Shown piece by piece: positions 32,872 through 40,868 of a stretch of DNA of 64,000 nucleotides. Origin of the DNA: an uncultured Trueperaceae bacterium (lineage in GTDB: Bacteria > Deinococcota > Deinococci > Deinococcales > Trueperaceae); contig CALMXZ010000010.1 of the NCBI GenBank assembly GCA_937873495.1, positions 496,001 to 560,000 of the forward strand, written 5' to 3'. The position numbers and the translations under genes are program-made. The notes beneath the pieces were generated by a model. The model did no database searches, was not told the DNA's origin, and worked only from the letters and a program-made list of their open reading frames with translations. The number at the start of each line of letters is the position of its first letter. Position 1 is the stretch's first letter.

Positions 32872-33822
32872 TCAGCCCGCCGCCTCGCCGGCCCGGGGCT
32901 CTGGCGCGCCGCCCGTCGTGTCGTTCGCCGCGCCGGCGTCGGCGCGCGCGGGGGCGCCACCGGTCGCGCGCGCGCCAAGCGGTCCGAGCTTGCGCGTCAA
33001 TTCGTCTCGCCGCGTGGCGCGCAGCCCGCTGGCGGCGAGGGCCTCCTCGAGGCGGACGGGGTCGAGCGCCGCGCGCAGGACGTCCAGCTCCGAGCGCGAG
33101 AAGGAGCGCCCGTGCAGCTCGTGCTCCTCGAAGGCCGCGTACGCCAGCGGGGCGACCGCCTGCGCGATCCGCGCCATGACGTCGCCGTAGGCCCGGATCT
33201 CGTACTGGGCGTGCCAGTCGAGCCGTAGCCTCAGGAAGTGGAACAGGTTGTTGAGGTCGATCTGCCAGTACATCTCGGTGTAGAGGCTCAACGGCAGGTT
33301 CACCCTCGCCAGCTCGCGGGCGATGTCGTCCTCCAGCAGGTCCTCGTACTCCGCGTACGTGCGCTCCTGGCCGGAGCGCAGCACCGAGATCACGCGCTCA
33401 CGCAGCTCCTCCGGCACGTCGCGCCCGTCGCCGCCCTGGCGGTTGCGCTTGTCCTGGAACCGCACCTCGTGCGGGCCGGGGACGTAGAACTCGTCGCGCA
33501 TGACGGAGTAGCGCCCGCTGATCTCGTTCAGACGCGCCGTGCGGTGGCGGATCCACTGCCTCGCCACGAAGATGGGCAGCTTCACATGGAAGGTGAGGAT
33601 GACCTGCTCGAACGGGCTGGTATGCCGGTTGCGCAGCAGGTAGTCGATGAGGGCGCCGTCCTCGCGCACGGTCTTCGTGCCGTCTCCGTAGGAGACGCGG
33701 GCGGCCTGGACGATGCGCGCGTCGCCGCCAAGGTAGTCGACCAGGCGCACGAAGCCGTGATCCAGAACCCCGAACTCCTGATCTATGAGCGCTTCCGCTT
33801 CGGGAACGGTGATCCGGGCCAT
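32872..33822 (-). CDS. thyX: Flavin-dependent thymidylate synthase
   Basis: A 316-aa protein. The ThyX motif reads RHRTARLNEISGRYS, and RNRHTSPFEQVILTFHVKLPIFVARQWIRH is recognised around it in part. LNNLFHFLRLRLDWHAQYEIR completes the FAD/dUMP-binding core. It makes dTMP from dUMP with methylene-tetrahydrofolate and FAD. About 60 C-terminal residues (Ala/Gly/Pro-rich, from ~255) exceed the usual ~220-260 aa and look disordered. A TATCGT box lies 8 nt before ATG 33822. Confidence 0.95.
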   Translation of the reverse strand: MARITVPEAEALIDQEFGVLDHGFVRLVDYLGGDARIVQAARVSYGDGTKTVREDGALIDYLLRNRHTSPFEQVILTFHVKLPIFVARQWIRHRTARLNEISGRYSVMRDEFYVPGPHEVRFQDKRNRQGGDGRDVPEELRERVISVLRSGQERTYAEYEDLLEDDIARELARVNLPLSLYTEMYWQIDLNNLFHFLRLRLDWHAQYEIRAYGDVMARIAQAVAPLAYAAFEEHELHGRSFSRSELDVLRAALDPVRLEEALAASGLRATRRDELTRKLGPLGARATGGAPARADAGAANDTTGGAPEPRAGEAAG

Positions 33823-33830
33823 GGGGTCAG

Positions 33831-33836
33831 ACGATA
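33831..33836 (-). promoter_or_regulatory. -10 box TATCGT of thyX, leaderless type
   Basis: TATCGT ends 8 nt before ATG 33822 on the minus strand. Confidence 0.45.
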
Positions 33837-34004
33837 CCAGGTGCTCCAGAGGCGGGGCGGAGGAGCCGGGGGCGCCAAGCGGCGCCTGCGGCCGGCCGCC
33901 GCCGGTCTCCCTCTCATGAGGCGGGCATGAGTGGCGGCATTCACGAACGGGGGATTTGCCCGTCGGGAAGGCAGCAACGCCCTCTCATCCAGGCCACATG
34001 CGCC

Positions 34005-34034
34005 TTGACACGCGCTCTACCCGCGTGGTCTAAT
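34005..34034 (+). promoter_or_regulatory. Strong promoter of slpA
   Basis: Perfect TTGACA (34005-34010), an 18-nt spacer, then TCTAAT (34029-34034). It gives an slpA leader of about 200 nt, fitting a very highly expressed envelope gene. Confidence 0.7.
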
Positions 34035-34038
34035 CCCC

Positions 34039-34131
34039 ATGGACCTGTGTCGTCCGTGGCCGCACTGGAAGGAGGTGCTACCTTTTGAACCGGCCAGGGA
34101 AGAGCAGGAACCCAGTGAGCGACGCGAGTGA
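34039..34131 (+). CDS. Possible leaderless leader-peptide ORF upstream of slpA
   Basis: A 30-codon frame whose ATG lies 4 nt behind the TCTAAT box, at or next to the expected transcription start. The peptide begins MDLCRPWPHWKEVLPFEP and ends at TGA 34129-34131. No family is recognised. It could be translated as a leaderless leader peptide that affects slpA expression, or be chance. It overlaps another short frame in the +1 register. Confidence 0.25.
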   Translation: MDLCRPWPHWKEVLPFEPAREEQEPSERRE

Positions 34132-34174
34132 TAACGGCGCGAGACCGGCGAGGAAACTCGGACACTCCCGGTGA
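34085..34174 (+). CDS. Possible second leader ORF with perfect Shine-Dalgarno
   Basis: TTG 34085 lies 8 nt after AAGGAGGT (34069-34076), the strongest ribosome site in the window. The frame has 29 codons and ends at TGA 34172-34174. Composition is Arg/Ser/Asn-rich with no known family. The ribosome site also faces ACCTTTT nearby, so a small hairpin could mask it. Confidence 0.2.
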   Translation: MNRPGKSRNPVSDASDNGARPARKLGHSR

Positions 34175-34241
34175 CCAGCGCCCGCAGGCTCGTGAAGCGC
34201 ACTGCGCAAGGAGACTTCACCAGTTCAAGGGGTAAGAATTC

Positions 34242-37046
34242 ATGAAGAAGCTAATCATCACGCTCCTGGCGGCGATCACGGCCAGCGGCGCCTTCGCTCA
34301 GTACTCGTTCCCGGACATCCCGGCGAACCACTGGGCCGGCGACGCCGTCGACCGCATCTCCAGCCTCGGCATCGTCATCGGCTTCCCCGACGGAACCTTC
34401 CGTGGCAACGAAGCCTTCACGCGTTACCAAGCCGCTCTCGTTGTCAGCCGCCTGCTTGACGTCATCAATGACAACCTCAACTCGGCGCTCGCGCTCACCC
34501 AGGCTGACGTCGACTCGCTGCGCAACGCCGTGCAAGAGCTCGCCTCTGACGTCGCTGCCCAGGGCGTGAGGCTGTCCGCCGCCGAGAGCGCCATCGCCGG
34601 CCTCTCCGACGACGTGACCGCCAACACCGCGCGCCTCGACGACCTGGAAGCCGCCCTCGCCGGCGGTGGCGTCGATCCCGCGGTCCTCCGCGATCTGCAG
34701 AACCAGATCGCCTCGCAGCGTGTCGCCCTCGACACGGCGCAGGCCCAGGCCGACGCCGCCGCTGCTCGCGCTGACGCCGCCTACAGCCTGGCCAACCAGG
34801 CCAACACGCTCGGCCGTCAGAACGCCGACGACATCGCCGCCCTCAACCGCGCCCTCCAGCTCCTCCAAGCTGACGTGGCCGGCCTCAAGGGTGGTTCGTC
34901 CGCCGGCGGCACCGCCGCCCCGGTCGATCTCTCGGCCGTGAACAGCGCCATCGAGCGCAACCGTTCGGACATCGCGAACATCCGCGAGTTCGTCCTCCTC
35001 ATCCGCAGCAACCAGATCGCCATTCGCGACCGCGTCTCGGCCCTGGAAGCTTCGGACGCCGCCCAGAACGCTGCCATCGCGGACCTCCAAGGCCGCGTCG
35101 CCGCGCTCGAAACGAACCCCCTCGGGATCTCGGGCAGCATCTCGGTCACGTACTACGTCGGCCGCGTCATCGGCCAGGAGTTCGACGTCGACCGCGCGTA
35201 CGGCCTGAACAACCTGCGCAACATGGGCGCGTCGGTCTTCTCGTCCGGCGCAGCCGAACTCGACGGCGACCGTAGCGGCACCCGCAACTACCGCACGGAA
35301 GTCGGCGAAGTCGCTCAGGACCGTCACGACATCGAGCACGTCCCCGGCTCCGCGACCGCCATCCTCGACCTGAGCTTCGCCACGAAGTTCGGCTTCGATG
35401 GTCAGGGCAGCCCCAACAAGCTCAACAGCTTCAGCGGCGTCCTCTCCATCGCGATGGATGACCAGCGCGTCACCGGCCCCGTCGTCCTCAACTCCGAGCC
35501 CTCCCTGCGTTGGTTCGAAGTTCGCAAGTTCATGACGACGTTCGAACCCATCGGCGCCGTGCCGCTCACCTTCTCGTTCGGCACGAACGTCGAGACGAGC
35601 TTCACCCCGTACGTCGTCGCCACCGACGACCCGGGCTTCGTCGCCACCATCGGCGCGCCCAGCTTCCTCGCCTTCCTCAACCCTGGCATCACGGCCGTCT
35701 ACGTCAGCAGGAACGACGCTACGGACGCGAACTACAACCAGGAGTGGTACGGCAACTACCTGCGCGGCGTCCGTCTGACGATCAGCCCCCTCGAGGGCCT
35801 GACGCTCGGCGGCAGCTTCGCTCAGTACGCTGAACGCGCCGGCGACAAGGACGACTACCTCGCCGACAACCAGCAGCTCACGGTCTGGGGCGTCGACGGC
35901 AGCCTCTCGCTGTCCATCTTCGACCTCGGCTTCGAGTGGGCCAACGGCTCCGGCGGCGCTACGGCCGAGTCCGTCCTCTACGCCACGCTCGACGTCGATA
36001 CCGCTGGTATCCCGATCCTCTCGAGCCTCGGTGCCAACTACCGCAGCATCAGCGACGCCTGGACCTCCAACGGCTACGACCTCGGCGCCGACGCCGATGC
36101 CTTCCCGTTCGTGGAAGACCAGAGCGGCTTCGGCGTGAACGCCGGCCTCAGCCTGTTCATCGTCGACCTGAGCGCGTACTTCGACTCCTACGGCACGGTC
36201 GCTGGCGACAGCGCCATGTCCTTCGGTGTCGACGCCACGGCTAACCTGTTCGCGGGCTTCAGCCTCGGCGGCTGGTACCACTCGGCCTCCGTCAACGGCA
36301 CGACCGTCGACGACCTCCGCACGTACGTCGATGCCAACGAGGCCGCTGTGGCCCTCGCCGGCGCCGACATCGAGCGCGACAACAACTACAACACCGGCTT
36401 CGGTGTCACGCTCAAGCATGACGGCGCTGCCTCCAACGCCCTCATCAAGGGCCTGAACATCTCGGCCGGCTACTCGCAGACCGAAGCGGACTTCAGCAAG
36501 ACGACCCTGTTCGTTGACGCCGACTACAGGCTCAACGTCTCGATCCTCTCGCTGACCCCGTACGTCGGCTACCGCATGGTCAACGACGCCGACGCCGGCA
36601 CGGATGACACCACCACGCTCCGCGTTGGCACGGGTCTCTCCACCACGCCGCTCGACGTCTACACCAAGCCCAGCCTGATCGCTGCGGTCAACTACCGCAA
36701 CACCGATCACAGCGACGCGGCCGTCTACACGGCGAGCGAGCTGCAGTGGAGCGTTGGCCTCGTCCTGAACGAGTTCATCTTCGACCACAGCACCCTCACC
36801 GCCAAGTACGGCAGCTGGACCGGCACCAACATCAACAACGCGACGAACACTCGCGGCGCTGGTGACGGGGCCACGGACATCAGCGCTGGTGACGTCAACG
36901 GCACCGGCACGCAGTCCGTCTCCGGCTACGAACTCATCTGGAACTACTACGACCTCGAGTTCGCCTACGGCACCTACGAGAACAACAACAACGGTGTCGC
37001 CTCCTCGGCTCAGGCCTTCCAGATCAGCTACACCGTCACCTTCTAA
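34242..37046 (+). CDS. slpA: SlpA-type S-layer/outer-membrane protein (SLH, coiled coil, beta-barrel)
   Basis: A 934-aa exported protein. The signal peptide is MKKLIITLLAAITASGAFAQ. One SLH domain follows (~20-80; FPDIPANHWAGDAVDRISSLG and GFPDGTFRGNEAFTRYQ). A long alpha-helical/coiled-coil stalk (~85-300) comes next, then a beta-strand-rich C-terminal part ending in YTVTF with terminal Phe, as in outer-membrane barrels. The SLH domain binds pyruvylated secondary cell-wall polymer, so the protein tethers the outer membrane to peptidoglycan, as in Thermus and Deinococcus SlpA. Codon choice is strongly biased, with few rare codons, consistent with high expression. Strong promoter, long leader and strong terminator flank it. 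Confidence 0.93.
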   Translation: MKKLIITLLAAITASGAFAQYSFPDIPANHWAGDAVDRISSLGIVIGFPDGTFRGNEAFTRYQAALVVSRLLDVINDNLNSALALTQADVDSLRNAVQELASDVAAQGVRLSAAESAIAGLSDDVTANTARLDDLEAALAGGGVDPAVLRDLQNQIASQRVALDTAQAQADAAAARADAAYSLANQANTLGRQNADDIAALNRALQLLQADVAGLKGGSSAGGTAAPVDLSAVNSAIERNRSDIANIREFVLLIRSNQIAIRDRVSALEASDAAQNAAIADLQGRVAALETNPLGISGSISVTYYVGRVIGQEFDVDRAYGLNNLRNMGASVFSSGAAELDGDRSGTRNYRTEVGEVAQDRHDIEHVPGSATAILDLSFATKFGFDGQGSPNKLNSFSGVLSIAMDDQRVTGPVVLNSEPSLRWFEVRKFMTTFEPIGAVPLTFSFGTNVETSFTPYVVATDDPGFVATIGAPSFLAFLNPGITAVYVSRNDATDANYNQEWYGNYLRGVRLTISPLEGLTLGGSFAQYAERAGDKDDYLADNQQLTVWGVDGSLSLSIFDLGFEWANGSGGATAESVLYATLDVDTAGIPILSSLGANYRSISDAWTSNGYDLGADADAFPFVEDQSGFGVNAGLSLFIVDLSAYFDSYGTVAGDSAMSFGVDATANLFAGFSLGGWYHSASVNGTTVDDLRTYVDANEAAVALAGADIERDNNYNTGFGVTLKHDGAASNALIKGLNISAGYSQTEADFSKTTLFVDADYRLNVSILSLTPYVGYRMVNDADAGTDDTTTLRVGTGLSTTPLDVYTKPSLIAAVNYRNTDHSDAAVYTASELQWSVGLVLNEFIFDHSTLTAKYGSWTGTNINNATNTRGAGDGATDISAGDVNGTGTQSVSGYELIWNYYDLEFAYGTYENNNNGVASSAQAFQISYTVTF

Positions 37047-37087
37047 GGAACGGCTAGCTGCCCCGGCGTAAGCCGGAAGTAGTAAAC

Positions 37088-37119
37088 AAGAGGCCCCGCG
37101 CAAGCGGGGCCTCTTACTT
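37088..37119 (+). terminator. Rho-independent terminator of slpA
   Basis: A 12-bp perfect stem (37088-37099 with 37104-37115) capped by a GCAA tetraloop and followed by ACTTTT. Confidence 0.88.
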
Positions 37120-37203
37120 TTGGCCCGGGGTAGGCGGTCGAGGCGCGTGGCCGTCGGCGCGCCGGGAGGCGCTACCAGGCGACCGGGCCGGGCGGACCGG
37201 CGC

Positions 37204-38085
37204 TCAGGCGCGCACGGGTAGGGCGCCGGCGCGCAACGTCACCTCGTAGACGGCGACGGTCGGGAGGAGCTCACCGTCGGCGTGGGCCGGGCGCGGCTCC
37301 GACCACTCGACGCGCACGGCGGCGCCTCGGTGGAGCGCCACGGCGGGGTGGCCGAGGTGCTTGGCCCGTAGCACCTTGGGCAGCAGTCCGAGGGCGCCGG
37401 CGCGCCCGACCTTCCCAGCGATCACGACATCGAGCTGGCCGTCGTCGGGCCGTGCCGCCGGTGCGAACACGAAGCTGCCACCGGAGCGCGGCCCGTTCTG
37501 CGACGTGACGAGCAGCGCGGGTCCGTCGTGGACCAGCACGCCGTCGACGAACACGCGCGCGTGCGGTTCGCTCAGGCGGGCCAACGAGACGAGCACCGAG
37601 TAGAGGTAACCGGAGAACCCCTTGAGGAAGCGCGGCGAGCTCCTGACGCGCTCCGCGACCTCGGCGTCGAAGCCCGTGCCTACGGCGTTGAAGAACGGCT
37701 CCCCGTTGACGGTCCCGAGATCGACCAGGCGCGGCTCGGCGTCGAGCAGGCGCTGCAACGCGCCCTGGAGGTCGTCCCGCGGCAAGCCGAGGCTGAAGGC
37801 GAAGTCGTCGCCGGAGCCCAAGGGGAGGATGCCTAGGGTGCGGCCGCCAGTCGAGCCGTCCCGCAGCAGCCCCTTGGCCACCTCGTGCACGGTCCCGTCG
37901 CCGCCGATGGCGACGACGACCGAGCCGGGGGGCGTGGCGGCGGCGAGCTCCGTCGCGTGCCCCGCGCACCTCGTCGTGTGCAGCGTGTACGGCACGCCGC
38001 GCTCGTCGAGGAGCGCGAGCGCCGCCGCCAGGGCGGCCTTGGCGCGGCCTTTGCCCGCGGCAGGGTTGAAGACGAGCTGCAGCAC
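37204..38085 (-). CDS. Diacylglycerol kinase-family lipid kinase
   Basis: A 293-aa protein starting at GTG 38085. VFNPAAGKGRAKAAL, VVAIGGDGTVHEVAKGL and ILPLGSGDDFAFSLGLP are the DAGK catalytic motifs (the usual GTxNDFAR is GSGDDFAF). VGTGFDAEVAER and SQNGPRSGGSFVFAP match the C-terminal beta-sandwich. It probably phosphorylates diacylglycerol or another lipid alcohol (YegS/DgkB group). TAGAAT lies 11 nt upstream and faces the promoter of the divergent gene. The open frame to 38265 overlaps the neighbour's promoter and is rejected. Confidence 0.87.
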   Translation of the reverse strand: MLQLVFNPAAGKGRAKAALAAALALLDERGVPYTLHTTRCAGHATELAAATPPGSVVVAIGGDGTVHEVAKGLLRDGSTGGRTLGILPLGSGDDFAFSLGLPRDDLQGALQRLLDAEPRLVDLGTVNGEPFFNAVGTGFDAEVAERVRSSPRFLKGFSGYLYSVLVSLARLSEPHARVFVDGVLVHDGPALLVTSQNGPRSGGSFVFAPAARPDDGQLDVVIAGKVGRAGALGLLPKVLRAKHLGHPAVALHRGAAVRVEWSEPRPAHADGELLPTVAVYEVTLRAGALPVRA

Positions 38086-38096
38086 GTTCGCGCTAG

Positions 38097-38134
38097 ATTC
38101 TACACGTCGGGCAGGGCGGGGACGGCGGTACACT
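38097..38134. promoter_or_regulatory. Back-to-back -10 boxes of divergent genes
   Basis: TAGAAT (38102-38097, minus) serves the lipid kinase and TACACT (38129-38134, plus), 6 nt before ATG 38141, serves the hexapeptide protein. The 55 nt between start codons must hold both promoters, so they probably compete. Confidence 0.5.
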
Positions 38135-38140
38135 CGCCGC

Positions 38141-38806
38141 ATGTTCGACCCCTCCCAGCTCTTCGACATCACGCGCCTGCCGGCGGAACTGGCCGACCTG
38201 TTGGACTGCGAGCTTGCCTGGGAGGCTCTCGCGCGCTTGGACGCGCTAGGGGAGCGCATAGGCAACGAGCGCCTCGGCAGCGTTCATCCGACGGCCGTGG
38301 TGGAAGGCCCGCTGACCATCCGGGAAGGGGCCGAGGTCGGCCCGCACGCGTACCTGACGGGGCCGGTCTACCTGTTCCCCGGGGCGAAGGTGGGCCACGG
38401 CGCCTTCCTCCGCGGCCCCGTGGTGTTGGGGCCCGGCGCGCACGTGGGCCACGCCACGGAGGTGAAGCGGTCCGTGTTCCTCGGCGGGGCGAAGGCGCCG
38501 CACTTCAACTACGTCGGCGACAGCGTCGTCGGCCACGACGTCAACCTCGGCGCCGGCGTCAAGCTCGCGAACTTCAAGACGTTCGGAAGCGCCATCAGCG
38601 TGGGCGGCGCGGCCACAGGGCTGCGCAAGCTGGGCTCCATCCTGGGAGACGGCGTGAGCATCGGCTGCAACGCCGTCCTGGCGCCCGGGACGGTCGTCGG
38701 ACCCCGCACGATCATCTACCCGGGGGCCTCGGCTGGCGGCATCGTGCCGGGAGACAGCGTGGTCAAGTACCGCTCCGAGCTGGAGATCGCCCCGAGGCGC
38801 GCTTGA
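38141..38806 (+). CDS. Left-handed beta-helix (hexapeptide repeat) protein, GlmU C-terminal-like
   Basis: A 221-aa protein. After ~45 helical residues come hexapeptide repeats (VHPTAVVEGPLTIREGAEVG, GAHVGHATEVKRSVFLGG) and KAPHFNYVGDSVVGHDVNLGAG, which closely follow the acetyltransferase domain of GlmU including the acetyl-CoA/His region. The nucleotidyltransferase domain is absent. It may acetylate a sugar amine or another acceptor, or be a stand-alone sugar-phosphate acyltransferase; the substrate is not known. Leaderless start with a -10 box 6 nt upstream. The next gene follows after ~13 nt. Confidence 0.78.
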   Translation: MFDPSQLFDITRLPAELADLLDCELAWEALARLDALGERIGNERLGSVHPTAVVEGPLTIREGAEVGPHAYLTGPVYLFPGAKVGHGAFLRGPVVLGPGAHVGHATEVKRSVFLGGAKAPHFNYVGDSVVGHDVNLGAGVKLANFKTFGSAISVGGAATGLRKLGSILGDGVSIGCNAVLAPGTVVGPRTIIYPGASAGGIVPGDSVVKYRSELEIAPRRA

Positions 38807-38819
38807 CGGCGGTGGCGAC

Positions 38820-39533
38820 CTGATCCCGCTGCGAGACCGGAACCCGCGCAGCGCCCTGCCGTACGTCACGTGGGCGCTGGTGGTGGCGAACGTCGTCGTC
38901 TACCTTTACCAGGCCTCGCTCGGCACCGGGCTGGCGGGCCTACGCTTCGTGTTCGACAACGGCTTCGTGCCGGCGCGCCTGGTGGCCGAGCCGCTCGCCG
39001 CGTGGCCCACGCTGGTCACGTACGCGTTCCTGCACGGGGGCCTGGCGCACCTGCTCGGGAACATGCTCTTCCTGTTCGTCTTCGGCGATAACGTCGAGGA
39101 CAGGCTCGGTCACCTGCGCTACGCGCTCTTCTACGCCGGCGGCGCGGCGATCGCCGCGCTCGTGCACGGCCTCCTCGGCGGCGACCCCCGCACCCCGCTC
39201 GTCGGCGCCTCGGGCGCCATAAGCGCCGTCCTGGGCGCTTACATAGTCATCTACCCCCAGCAGCGCGTGCAGACCCTCATCCCGGGCCTCATCGCCCCGT
39301 GGCTGTTCCTCAGGCTCTTCTCCCGGCAAGCGCCCTGGTACGCGCCGTGGCTGCCGGCCTGGGCGTACATCGGCTTCTGGGCCGCCATGCAGGGGCTGTC
39401 GGTGCTGACGGACGGCAGCTCGACCGGCGAGGGCGTCGCGTGGTGGGCGCACATTGGCGGCTTCGCCTTCGGGATGACGGTGGCCAACGTGAACGCCCGC
39501 CGCGAACGGCGGGCGGACGTGCCTGGGGTCTGA
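38820..39533 (+). CDS. Rhomboid family intramembrane serine protease
   Basis: A 237-aa membrane protein with six or seven helices. Catalytic Ser is in VGASGAISAVLGAY and catalytic His in AHIGGFAFGM; the HGGLAHLLGNMLFLFVFG loop is the conserved L1/TM2 region. It cleaves membrane proteins within the bilayer. The first ATG/GTG/TTG in frame is GTG 38880, but the upstream codons read LIPLRDRNPRSALPYVTWAL, the typical rhomboid N-terminus. The start is therefore probably CTG 38820, with GGTGG 4 nt before it. Co-transcribed with the hexapeptide gene. Confidence 0.87.
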   Translation: MIPLRDRNPRSALPYVTWALVVANVVVYLYQASLGTGLAGLRFVFDNGFVPARLVAEPLAAWPTLVTYAFLHGGLAHLLGNMLFLFVFGDNVEDRLGHLRYALFYAGGAAIAALVHGLLGGDPRTPLVGASGAISAVLGAYIVIYPQQRVQTLIPGLIAPWLFLRLFSRQAPWYAPWLPAWAYIGFWAAMQGLSVLTDGSSTGEGVAWWAHIGGFAFGMTVANVNARRERRADVPGV

Positions 39534-39547
39534 TCCCGGCTGGGCGC

Positions 39548-40081
39548 TCAGTTGGCCGGCTCGATCAACCCGTAATCGCCGTCGTCGCGCAGGTAGATGA
39601 CGCTGACGAGGTCGGTCTCGACGTTGCGGAAGAGGAAGAAACCGTGGCCTAGCGCCTCCATCTGGACGGCGGCGTCCTCGGGCGCCATGGGGCGCAGCAC
39701 GTGGCGCTTGACGCGCGACACGCGCGGCGCGCGCTCCTCCGCCTCGGTCTCCTCGGGCAGCGGGATGCTCTCGCCGCGCTGCGCGATGAGGCGACCCTTG
39801 AAGCGCTTGAGCTGCCGCTCGAGCTTGGCCATGACGAGGTCGACGGCGGCGTACGTGTCCAGCGCGCGCTCTTCGGCCCGGATGATGCCGCCAGGGACGT
39901 TGAGCTGCACCTCGACCTTGGCGGGGTTGGCGGCGTTCTCGCTGGTGTCGTAACCCATGACCACGCTGGCGTCGATGATCTGGTCGAAGTAACGATCGAG
40001 TCGGGCCAGCTTGTCCTCGGCGTACTGACGCATGGCGTCGGTCACTTCGATGTTGCGACCCATCAGCTTGTAGATGTTCAT
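39548..40081 (-). CDS. hpf: Ribosome hibernation promoting factor, long form
   Basis: A 177-aa protein with AAGGGAG before ATG 40081. The N-terminal domain has MNIYKLMGRNIEVTDAMRQY, VEVQLNVPGGIIRAEERALD and YAAVDLVMAKLERQLKRFKGR. After a linker, the C-terminal dimerisation domain has VSRVKRHVLRPMAPEDAAVQME and LGHGFFLFRN. Long HPF dimerises 70S ribosomes into inactive 100S particles in slow growth. Converges on the rhomboid gene with 14 nt between. Confidence 0.95.
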   Translation of the reverse strand: MNIYKLMGRNIEVTDAMRQYAEDKLARLDRYFDQIIDASVVMGYDTSENAANPAKVEVQLNVPGGIIRAEERALDTYAAVDLVMAKLERQLKRFKGRLIAQRGESIPLPEETEAEERAPRVSRVKRHVLRPMAPEDAAVQMEALGHGFFLFRNVETDLVSVIYLRDDGDYGLIEPAN

Positions 40082-40280
40082 GTAGCTCCCTTCGGGCGAA
40101 CCTACCGCTCCTGGCAGTAGCCTTCAGGCCGCCTTACCCCCTGGACGCCGGTGGTGGCTGCCGCAGCCGCGCTAGCGCCCGGGAAGTCATTTTACCATCA
40201 CGCCGCGGATCGGCCGGACGTGGCTAGGCGGAGACCGGTGCCGTGTAGGCCGCGCTAAACCCCACAACCCCGGACGGTGG

Positions 40281-40286
40281 TATCGT
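40281..40286 (+). promoter_or_regulatory. -10 box TATCGT of the HxlR gene, leaderless type
   Basis: TATCGT ends 7 nt before GTG 40294. Confidence 0.4.
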
Positions 40287-40293
40287 CGTTGAC

Positions 40294-40728
40294 GTGGTGA
40301 GTCGGAGCGAGGCTGTCGGCGGTCGTGCCGCCGATGCGAGTGCAGGGCGCGGCGCGTCTATCAGGCGCTGCGCGGCCGGTTCCGCCATCGAGATCCTTCA
40401 GGAGAAGTGGGTCCTGCACATAGTGCACGCGTTGCTCGGTGGCTCGCGCTGCTTCAACGAGCTGGGGCGCGATGTCGGAGGCTGCAACCCGACCACCCTG
40501 GCGCACCGCCTCGCCCGTCTCGAGGGCGTCGGGGTGATCCGCAAGGAAGTGCTCCACGACGACGCTCACGCCGCCGGCCTGCCGCGCTGCAGCTACGAGC
40601 TCACCGATGCCGGTAGGGAGCTGCAGGAAGTCATAGACGCCATCCGGGTATGGGCCGTCGCCCATCTCGGAACGTCTGAGCCGAACGGCGATCCCGGTTA
40701 CTTCGACGGCGACGCCGGCCGCACCTGA
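40294..40728 (+). CDS. HxlR-family winged-helix regulator
   Basis: A 144-aa protein starting at GTG 40294. The winged-helix core reads EILQEKWVLHIVHALLGGSRCFNEL, recognised in part, with PTTLAHRLARLEGVGVIRKEV and CSYELTDAGREL as wing and C-terminal helix. The N-terminal Cys typical of redox-sensing HxlR members is present at RRCAAGSA. The first ~25 residues are Ala/Arg-rich and variable. Its target is not evident: hpf is divergent but ~200 nt away, and the min genes converge. Confidence 0.85.
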   Translation: MVSRSEAVGGRAADASAGRGASIRRCAAGSAIEILQEKWVLHIVHALLGGSRCFNELGRDVGGCNPTTLAHRLARLEGVGVIRKEVLHDDAHAAGLPRCSYELTDAGRELQEVIDAIRVWAVAHLGTSEPNGDPGYFDGDAGRT

Positions 40729-40868
40729 CGCTGCCGATCGTAGGCGGCCGCTCCGGCCCGCGCCCCGCCTGTGCTTTGCTCTGAGCCGCGCTTGCCCGGA
40801 CTAGCGTTTCCGCGGCCTGAGCCCCCTTACGACCCCTGGCGCTTACTTATCCGTCTAACCCTTGCCGC

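Larger units (their letters stand above)
33823..34241. other. Intergenic region and slpA leader
   Basis: 419 nt between divergent thyX and slpA. The left part carries the thyX -10 box. The slpA promoter lies at 34005-34034, and the rest is a ~200-nt leader containing two short overlapping frames (described separately) and a full AAGGAGGT at 34069-34076 far from the slpA start. No tRNA or known riboswitch fold was recognised. Confidence 0.6.

Noticed and set aside
33955-33990. GGGAAGGCAGCA resembling the SRP RNA apical loop (GGAAGGNAGCAGC)
   Set aside because: The matching 5' half (CAGG-UCC type) is missing and the flanks do not pair as a long helix.
34251-37103. 950-codon open frame on the minus strand opposite slpA
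   Set aside because: It is a codon-bias shadow: the plus strand encodes a clear SLH/barrel protein, and the minus frame is Asp/Val/Glu/Gly/Arg-rich without any domain.
31645-40813. 13-mer CTAGCGTTTCCGC present at 31645 and 40801
   Set aside because: At 31646 it is a -10 box with a start codon behind it; at 40801 no start codon or gene follows. Probably chance, or a decayed promoter.
40729-40868. 140-nt gap between hxlR and the pseudoreceiver gene
   Set aside because: No convincing hairpin, promoter or ORF could be supported.
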